DNA of 64,000 nt from Sphingopyxis bauzanensis (lineage in GTDB: Bacteria > Pseudomonadota > Alphaproteobacteria > Sphingomonadales > Sphingomonadaceae): NCBI RefSeq assembly GCF_002205675.1, contig NZ_NISK01000001.1, positions 429,054 to 493,053 of the forward strand. The letters are read 5' to 3'. Under the pieces are notes generated by a model that did no database searches, was not told the DNA's origin, and saw nothing but the letters and a program-made list of their open reading frames with translations. Position numbers and translations under genes: made by a program. Within the stretch, counting starts at the first letter, position 1. Each line of letters begins with the position of its first letter. Positions 58,842 through 64,000 of the stretch are shown piece after piece.

Positions 58842-59753
58842 ATGACAGCCAAGATCGAAAGCCTCGACCAGAAAGACGGTGCGGTCCGGCGGGCCGGGCG
58901 CTGGGCGTTTCTCGCGCTGCTCGCGGGCAATATCGCGCTGTCGCTGGGCGCCCTGCTCGTTCGCCTCGCTGATACCGGACCAACCGCCTCGGCCTTCTGG
59001 CGCATGGCCATCGCGCTCCCCTTCCTGCTGGCGCTGGCGTGGCGCGAGAGCGGCGGGCGGTTGCCGCCGAAAAACGCCATCGTCGTGGCCAGCGTCGCGG
59101 GCATCTTTTTCGCGTTCGATCTGGTCGCCTGGCATATCGGCATTCTTCAGACCAAGGTCGCCAACGCGACGCTGTTCGGCAATTGTGCCAGCTTGCTGCT
59201 CGTTATCTGGAGCATTTTGCTGGCACGCCGACTGCCCCGCGGGTGGCAGGCGGTGGCGATCCTGCTCGCCTTTGCCGGTTCGGCGCTGCTCATGGGGCAA
59301 AGTTACGAACTGTCGCCGGCCTACCTCGTCGGCGATCTGCTTAGCCTGTTCGCCGGGGTGCTCTACACCGGTTACGTCCTGTTGATGCAGCGCGTGCGCG
59401 GGACACTCGAACCCTGGACCGCGCTCGCCATTTCGTCGGTCGTTTGCGTCCCGATCCTGCTGGCCACCGCGCTCGGGCTGGGGGAGACGATCATGCCGCA
59501 GAACTGGACGCCGCTGATCCTGCTCGCGCTGACCAGCCAGATTATCGGCCAGGGGCTGATCACCTGGTCGTTGCCGCGTTTCTCGCCGCTCGTCATCGGG
59601 CTCACCCTGCTCGTCCAGCCCGCGGTGGCCGCGCTGGCGGGATGGCTGGCGTTTGGCGAGCTGCTCGGCCCGCTCGACATTTTTGGCGGCATGCTCGTCG
59701 GCGCGGCGCTGGTTTTGATCCGGTTGCCGAGCCGCCGCACAGCGCCTATCTGA
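58842..59753 (+). CDS. EamA/DMT-family transporter
   Basis: A 303-residue protein with ten hydrophobic helices in two EamA repeats: LALLAGNIALSLGALLVRL...ASAFWRMAIALPFLLAL and ISSVVCVPILLATALGLG...VQPAVAALAGWLAFGELL. Drug/metabolite transporters of this type export small metabolites across the inner membrane; the substrate is unknown. The stop TGA overlaps the ATG of the COQ9 gene by one base. Confidence 0.92.
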   Translation: MTAKIESLDQKDGAVRRAGRWAFLALLAGNIALSLGALLVRLADTGPTASAFWRMAIALPFLLALAWRESGGRLPPKNAIVVASVAGIFFAFDLVAWHIGILQTKVANATLFGNCASLLLVIWSILLARRLPRGWQAVAILLAFAGSALLMGQSYELSPAYLVGDLLSLFAGVLYTGYVLLMQRVRGTLEPWTALAISSVVCVPILLATALGLGETIMPQNWTPLILLALTSQIIGQGLITWSLPRFSPLVIGLTLLVQPAVAALAGWLAFGELLGPLDIFGGMLVGAALVLIRLPSRRTAPI

Positions 59754-60424
59754 TGGGCATGGCCTCGATCCTTCCTGCCGATCCGACCCTCGACGAGATT
59801 CGCGCTGCACTGGCGCCGCTGATCGCGCAATCGGCGGCGTTCGACGGTTTCGGCGCCGCTGCGCTCGCCGACGCCGCGCGCCGCGCCGCGGTCGACCCCG
59901 ACGTCGCCCGCCTCGCCTTTCCGGGCGGCGGACGCGACATGGTCGATGCCTGGTTTGCCGACATCGACACGCGCATGGCGGCGAAGTGGCCCGCTGAAAA
60001 GCTGGCGGCGCTGAAAATCCGCGAGCGGATCACCGCCCTCGTCGAAACGCGCATCGACCTGCTCGCTCCCGATCGCGAATCGCTGCGCCGCGCGCTCGCG
60101 CTGCTGGCGCTCCCGACCAATGTACCGCTTGCAGCGAAGCTCGGTTGGCGCAGCGCCGACATCATGTGGCGGCTCGCCGGCGACACTGCGACCGACTATA
60201 ATCACTACAGCAAGCGCGCGATCCTTGGCGCGGTATATGCCTCGACGATGGCGGTGTTCCTGAATGACGAAAGCGACGGTTTTGCCGACACCCGCGCTTT
60301 CCTCGCGCGCCGGATCGACCAGGTGATGCGCTTCGAGAGCTGGAAATATCGCCGCGCCGCGCGCAGCCCCGAACGCCCCAGCCTCGCCCGCTTCGTCGGT
60401 CGGCTGCGCTATCCGGGGCGTTGA
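59753..60424 (+). CDS. COQ9-family protein
   Basis: A 223-residue protein (ATG at 59753, or 59759). Family features: DEIRAALAPLIAQSAAFDGFG, RLAFPGGGRDMVDAWFADID, and the C-terminal DYNHYSKRAILGAVYASTMAVFLND with WKYRRAARSP. COQ9 is a lipid-binding partner in ubiquinone synthesis. It is common in alphaproteobacteria. It is coupled to the upstream transporter gene by overlap only. Confidence 0.92.
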   Translation: MGMASILPADPTLDEIRAALAPLIAQSAAFDGFGAAALADAARRAAVDPDVARLAFPGGGRDMVDAWFADIDTRMAAKWPAEKLAALKIRERITALVETRIDLLAPDRESLRRALALLALPTNVPLAAKLGWRSADIMWRLAGDTATDYNHYSKRAILGAVYASTMAVFLNDESDGFADTRAFLARRIDQVMRFESWKYRRAARSPERPSLARFVGRLRYPGR

Positions 60425-60456
60425 CCGCAGCGATAAGGGACTGGCGCCGCTCGCCT

Positions 60457-60475
60457 GTTATTGATAATCGCTAGC
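60457..60475 (+). promoter_or_regulatory. Candidate Fur-like box of feoAB
   Basis: GTTATTGATAATCGCTAGC matches 14 of 19 bases of the Fur consensus (GATAATGATAATCATTATC), including an unbroken GATAATC. It ends 3 nt before the feoA ATG, and the inner GATAAT could also be a -10. No SD precedes feoA. Confidence 0.55.
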
Positions 60476-60477
60476 AA

Positions 60478-60729
60478 ATGAACCCAAAGCTCGATTCTGC
60501 CCAGCTCGGCGTAGCCGTCCGCATTTCCCGTATCGATTGGGATCAAATGTCGCATGACGAGGGGCGACGGCTGCGCGAATTCGGGTTGATGGAGGGCATC
60601 GAAGTCACCCCGCTGCACCGCGGCAGCCTGTTTTCGCGCGACCCGCTGGCGCTGGCGATCGGTCGGATGCAGGTGATCATCCGCGCGCGGCAAGCGGCGA
60701 TGATCGAAGTGGCGTCGACCGCACCATGA
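60478..60729 (+). CDS. feoA: FeoA-domain iron transport protein
   Basis: An 83-residue SH3-like protein with EGRRLREFGLMEGIEVTPLHRGSLFSRDPLALAIG, the FeoA signature. It assists FeoB in ferrous iron uptake in the cytoplasm. The stop overlaps the FeoB start (ATGA). A Fur-like box ends just before the start. Confidence 0.92.
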   Translation: MNPKLDSAQLGVAVRISRIDWDQMSHDEGRRLREFGLMEGIEVTPLHRGSLFSRDPLALAIGRMQVIIRARQAAMIEVASTAP

Positions 60730-62597
60730 CCGCGGCCATCCCGGCGATCGCGCTGGTCGGCAATCCCAACGCCGGCAAATCGAGCCTGTTCAACGCGCTG
60801 ACGGGCGCGCGGCAAAAGATTGCCAATTATCCAGGCGTCACCGTCGAGCGCAAGGCGGGCCACGCCAGCTTCGCCGACGGGCGGCCGATGTCGCTGGTCG
60901 ACCTGCCCGGCAGTTACAGCCTGACCCCCGCCAGCCCTGACGAGGCGGTAACCCGCGATGTCGTGCTGGGCCAGCAGGCGGGCGAACGGCGTCCTGACGC
61001 ACTGGTCGTCGTCGTCGATGCCGCCAATCTCGATAATCATCTCTGCTTCGCGCTCGAACTGATCGCGCTCGGGCTGCCGACGGTGGTCGCGCTCAACATG
61101 CTCGATCTGGCGGAGCGCGACGGGCTGACGCTCGATCCCGCGATCCTGTCGCGCGAACTCGGCGTGCCGGTGGTGCCGACCGTCGCCGTGCGCAAGCGCG
61201 GGCTGACCGACCTGCTCGCCGCGGTCGACGGCGCGATCCTGTCGCACCAGACGCAGACGACCCCGCAGTCCGCCCCGCCGCCGTCCGACGCGGCGCTGCA
61301 CCAGCGCGCCCGCGCGATCGCGCGCGCCGCGACGCTGTCCGAAAATCCGGTGCGCCGCTGGACCCAGCGCGTCGATGCCGTGCTGCTTCACCCCGTCGCT
61401 GGCTTCCTGATCCTGCTCGCGCTGATGTTCGTAATGTTCCAGGGGGTCTACGCCTGGTCCGAAGCCCCGATCGGCTGGATCGAAGGCGGCATTGGCGCGT
61501 TGCAGGGCGCGGTTGATGCCGCGCTGCCCGACGGTTTCCTGCGCGGGCTGATCATAGAAGGGATCCTCGGCGGCGTCGGGTCGGTGGTCGTCTTCCTGCC
61601 GCAGATCCTGATCCTGTTCCTCTTCATCCTCCTGCTCGAGGCCACGGGCTATATGACCCGCGCCGCCTTCCTGATGGACGGCATCATGGCGAAGGTCGGG
61701 CTGTCAGGGCGCGGTTTCATCCCGCTGCTCTCCAGCTTTGCCTGCGCCGTCCCCGGGATCATGGCGACGCGCGCGATCCCTGATGCGAAGGACCGGCTGA
61801 CTACGATCCTGATCGCGCCGCTGATGACCTGTTCGGCGCGGCTGCCCGTTTACACGCTGATCATCGGCGCCTTCATCCCGAACACCAATGTCGGCGGTTC
61901 GCCGGTCGGGTTGCAGGGGCTGGTGCTGTTCGGCCTGTATCTGTCGGGCATCGTCGGCGCGCTGGTCGTCGCGCTGGTGCTGCGCCGCACCCTCGCCAAG
62001 GGGACCGCGGCGGGCTTCATGATGGAAATGCCGCGTTACCAATGGCCGCGGCTGCGCGATGTCGGAATCGCGCTGTGGCAGCGCGCGTGGATCTTCCTGC
62101 GCCGCGCCGGGACGATCATCTTCGTCACCACGATCGCGCTGTGGCTGCTCCTCAGCTATCCCAAGGTGCCGACCGACAGCCGCGAAAGCCAGGTCGACTA
62201 CAGCGTCGCCGGGCGCATCGCGAGCGGGCTGGAAGTCGTCGTCGCACCGATCGGGTTTAACCATGACATCGCGCTCGCGCTGATCCCCGCGATGGCGGCG
62301 CGCGAGGTTGCGGTGTCGGCGCTCGCCACCGCCAATGCGATCGAGGCGGGCGACGATGAGGAAGCGATGGCGCAGTCGCTGAGCGAGCGTTTGCAGGGCC
62401 GCTGGAGCATCGCGACCGCGCTCGCCTTCCTCGCCTGGTTCGTATTTGCGCCGCAGTGTATTTCGACGATTGCGATCACCAGGCGCGAGACAAACGGGTG
62501 GAAATGGCCGCTGTTCATGGTTGGCTATTTGTTCGCGCTCGCCTATGCCGCTGCTGGCATCACATACTGGACAGCCGTTGCCTTTGGACTAGGCTGA
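60726..62597 (+). CDS. feoB: Ferrous iron transporter FeoB
   Basis: A 623-residue inner-membrane protein. The N-terminal G domain has [17 protein letters not shown] (G1), YPGVTVERK (G2), [10 protein letters not shown] (G3) and ALNMLDLAE (G4, N-x-x-D). The membrane part has gate motifs [17 protein letters not shown] and [16 protein letters not shown]-terminal gate follows near [16 protein letters not shown]. It moves Fe2+ into the cell. Confidence 0.96.
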   Translation: MTAAIPAIALVGNPNAGKSSLFNALTGARQKIANYPGVTVERKAGHASFADGRPMSLVDLPGSYSLTPASPDEAVTRDVVLGQQAGERRPDALVVVVDAANLDNHLCFALELIALGLPTVVALNMLDLAERDGLTLDPAILSRELGVPVVPTVAVRKRGLTDLLAAVDGAILSHQTQTTPQSAPPPSDAALHQRARAIARAATLSENPVRRWTQRVDAVLLHPVAGFLILLALMFVMFQGVYAWSEAPIGWIEGGIGALQGAVDAALPDGFLRGLIIEGILGGVGSVVVFLPQILILFLFILLLEATGYMTRAAFLMDGIMAKVGLSGRGFIPLLSSFACAVPGIMATRAIPDAKDRLTTILIAPLMTCSARLPVYTLIIGAFIPNTNVGGSPVGLQGLVLFGLYLSGIVGALVVALVLRRTLAKGTAAGFMMEMPRYQWPRLRDVGIALWQRAWIFLRRAGTIIFVTTIALWLLLSYPKVPTDSRESQVDYSVAGRIASGLEVVVAPIGFNHDIALALIPAMAAREVAVSALATANAIEAGDDEEAMAQSLSERLQGRWSIATALAFLAWFVFAPQCISTIAITRRETNGWKWPLFMVGYLFALAYAAAGITYWTAVAFGLG

Positions 62598-62628
62598 TCC
62601 TTCCAACTTTCTAGCGGAGCGGAGCGGC

Positions 62629-63177
62629 ATGGCTGGCAGCGTCAACAAGGTAATTTTGATCGGCAATCTCGGCGCCGATCCTGAAATCAAGTCGTTCCAG
62701 AATGGCGGCAAGATCGCCAACATCCGCATCGCGACCAGCGAACAGTGGAAGGACCGCATGACCGGCGAGCGCAAGGAGCGCACCGAATGGCATAATGTCG
62801 TGATCAACGGCGAAGGGCTGGTCGGCGTGGTCGAGCGCTATCTGAAAAAGGGCTCGAAGGTCTATATCGAAGGCTCGCTGCGCACCCGCAAATGGCAGGA
62901 CCGCGATGGCAACGACAAATATACCACCGAAGTGGTGATTGCTGGCATGGGCGGCACGCTGACCATGCTCGACGGCGCGCCCGGCGGCGGCAGCGGCGGT
63001 TCGCGCAGCGGTGGTGGCGAGGATAGCTGGGGCAGCGGCGGCGGGTCGAGCGGTGGCTCGGGCGGCGGCTGGAACCAGGGCGGCGGCTCGGGCGGATCGT
63101 CCGGTGGCGGCAGCGGCGGCAGCGGCGGCGGACGCCCGCCGTTCGACGACGACCTGGACGACGACGTCCCGTTCTGA
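62629..63177 (+). CDS. ssb: Single-stranded DNA-binding protein
   Basis: A 182-residue SSB. The OB fold covers residues 1-110: [48 protein letters not shown] and [15 protein letters not shown] Gly/Ser-rich linker (about 118-168) leads to the acidic tip DDDVPF that binds partner proteins. GGAGCGGAG precedes the ATG. Confidence 0.97.
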   Translation: MAGSVNKVILIGNLGADPEIKSFQNGGKIANIRIATSEQWKDRMTGERKERTEWHNVVINGEGLVGVVERYLKKGSKVYIEGSLRTRKWQDRDGNDKYTTEVVIAGMGGTLTMLDGAPGGGSGGSRSGGGEDSWGSGGGSSGGSGGGWNQGGGSGGSSGGGSGGSGGGRPPFDDDLDDDVPF

Positions 63178-63192
63178 CGATAAACTGACACG

Positions 63193-63663
63193 ATGCTGAG
63201 CGAACAGATCACCGCCGCGGACGTTGCGCGCGGCGTGTGCCGTCTGTTCGCGCAGGCGGGGCTGGTCGCAATCCCTGAAGTGCCTTTGCCCAACGGGCGG
63301 CGCACCGACCTCACGGCCATCGATGCCAAGGGCAATATTACGATCGTCGAGATCAAGGTCAGCCGCGCCGACCTGCACGGCGACGGCAAATGGCCGGACT
63401 ATTGCGACTGGTGCGACAATTTTTACTGGGCGCTTGCATCGGGGCTGGACCCTGCGATCCTCGATACGCCCGACTATCGCCCCGAAACTTCGGGCCTGAT
63501 CATCGCCGACCGCTATGGCGCCGCGCTCGTGCGCGAAGCGGCAAGCTGCAACCTCGCCCCAGCGCGGCGCAAGGCGGAACTGCTGCGCGTCGGCAGGCTC
63601 GCAATGCGGCGGTCGATGGTGGCAACGGACCCCGAATTGGCGGCGGGATGGATGGAAACTTGA
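63193..63663 (+). CDS. mmcB: MmcB-family DNA repair protein
   Basis: A 156-residue protein. MmcB features: ARGVCRLFAQAGLVAIPEVPLPNGRRTDLTAI and IVEIKVSRADLHGDGKWPDYCDWCDNFYWAL; the D...EIK pattern is that of a restriction-endonuclease-like fold. In Caulobacter, MmcB is a DNA-damage-linked protein required for mitomycin tolerance. It follows ssb by 15 nt and is probably co-transcribed. Confidence 0.9.
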   Translation: MLSEQITAADVARGVCRLFAQAGLVAIPEVPLPNGRRTDLTAIDAKGNITIVEIKVSRADLHGDGKWPDYCDWCDNFYWALASGLDPAILDTPDYRPETSGLIIADRYGAALVREAASCNLAPARRKAELLRVGRLAMRRSMVATDPELAAGWMET

Positions 63664-63693
63664 CCGTCGCCTCGGCGAAGGCGGGGGGACGGA

Positions 63694-64000
63694 TCAGGAA
63701 CGCGCCTGCATCCGCGCCAGATAGCGCGCGAGGATGTCGATCTCGAGGTTGACCGGGCGCCCCGCCGCCGCTTCGTCGAGCGTCGTCATCGCCTGCGTGT
63801 GCGGGATAAGGTTCAAGGTGAAATGCGCGCAGCCATCGGGTTGGTCGGTCACGTCGTTCACTGTCAGCGACACGCCATCGATGGTGATCGATCCTTTCGG
63901 CGCGATATGCGGCGCCAGCGCGGCGGGCGCCGCGACGGTGACCGTCACGCTGTCGCCCACCGGGACGACCGACACGATGGTCCCTACTGCATCGACATGG
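63694..64000 (-). CDS. ribE: Riboflavin synthase alpha chain, 5' end outside the window
   Basis: About 100 C-terminal residues are visible: HVDAVGTIVSVVPVGDSVTV, KGSITIDGVSLTVNDV, FTLNLIPHTQAMTTLDEAAAGRPVNLEIDILARYLARM. These are the second lumazine-binding repeat and the C-terminus of RibE. The enzyme makes riboflavin from two lumazines supplied by RibH. The rest of the gene lies beyond base 64000. Confidence 0.95.
   Translation of the reverse strand, partial: HVDAVGTIVSVVPVGDSVTVTVAAPAALAPHIAPKGSITIDGVSLTVNDVTDQPDGCAHFTLNLIPHTQAMTTLDEAAAGRPVNLEIDILARYLARMQARS

Noticed and set aside
62995-63145. Short GGC-rich repeats that look like a tandem array
   Set aside because: They encode the Gly/Ser linker of SSB. 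No CRISPR-like spacing or spacers are present anywhere in the window.

Overview
The window is GC-rich alphaproteobacterial chromosome, most likely from Sphingomonadales (Sphingopyxis/Sphingomonas-like). The basis is gene content: a MoxR-DUF58-SpoIIM-RDD operon, a COQ9 homologue, a large TonB-dependent receptor, a ligase-associated helicase with PdeM, a fused alpha/beta 2-oxoacid dehydrogenase E1, a DUF3576 lipoprotein and MmcB. Four families of intergenic palindromic repeats of a kind common in this order are also present. Genus cannot be fixed from the sequence alone.

Positions 1-15,300 are accessory. An MFS transporter (cut by the left edge) and an M19 dipeptidase are followed by a papain/C39-like cysteine protease gene split by a complete 1,502-bp IS5-type insertion sequence that carries a passenger gene. 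Next, on the minus strand, is a four-gene bacterial ubiquitin-like conjugation operon: a tandem Ubl protein, an E2, a JAMM deubiquitinase-like protease and an E1. This matches the antiphage Bil (BilABCD) systems. Divergent from it is an XRE repressor plus an ImmA/IrrE metalloprotease, a pair of the kind that controls mobile elements. A zeta-like kinase toxin with a small upstream partner, a PD-(D/E)XK-type protein and a membrane protein follow. An octamer (TTGCAAAC) recurs in the bilA/XRE promoter region and in front of the zeta pair, suggesting one regulator for both. The region ends at tRNA-Glu(CTC). A 17-nt copy of the tRNA 3' end plus a terminator just before the tRNA looks like an integration scar. 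A decayed HigB-type toxin with an intact antitoxin lies just beyond.

Positions 15,300-31,500 are mostly housekeeping: a malonyltransferase-like protein coupled to the fused E1; DUF4129-DUF4350-MoxR-DUF58-SpoIIM-RDD-nitroreductase in tightly overlapping order; two small lipoproteins; gyrB with a promoter that suggests a leaderless mRNA; an RlpA-like protein; an RraB-like protein; and glutaminase.

Positions 31,500-46,300 carry the Lhr-like helicase, a retropepsin-like protease and PdeM; a TonB-dependent receptor with a strong terminator and a remnant of a second receptor; and holA-lptE-leuS-DUF3576 on the minus strand. A ThiE-like protein and a YggS protein follow.

Positions 46,300-64,000 carry a compact type III polyketide cluster (synthase, methyltransferase, FAD oxidoreductase), msrB, a PBP1A-type protein, a DUF45 metallopeptidase/YcgN/SCO run, and an ankyrin protein. 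The riboflavin genes ribB (with an N-terminal HTH) and ribH follow, then an ene-reductase, an EamA transporter, coq9, feoAB behind a Fur-like box, ssb, mmcB and the 3' part of riboflavin synthase at the right edge.
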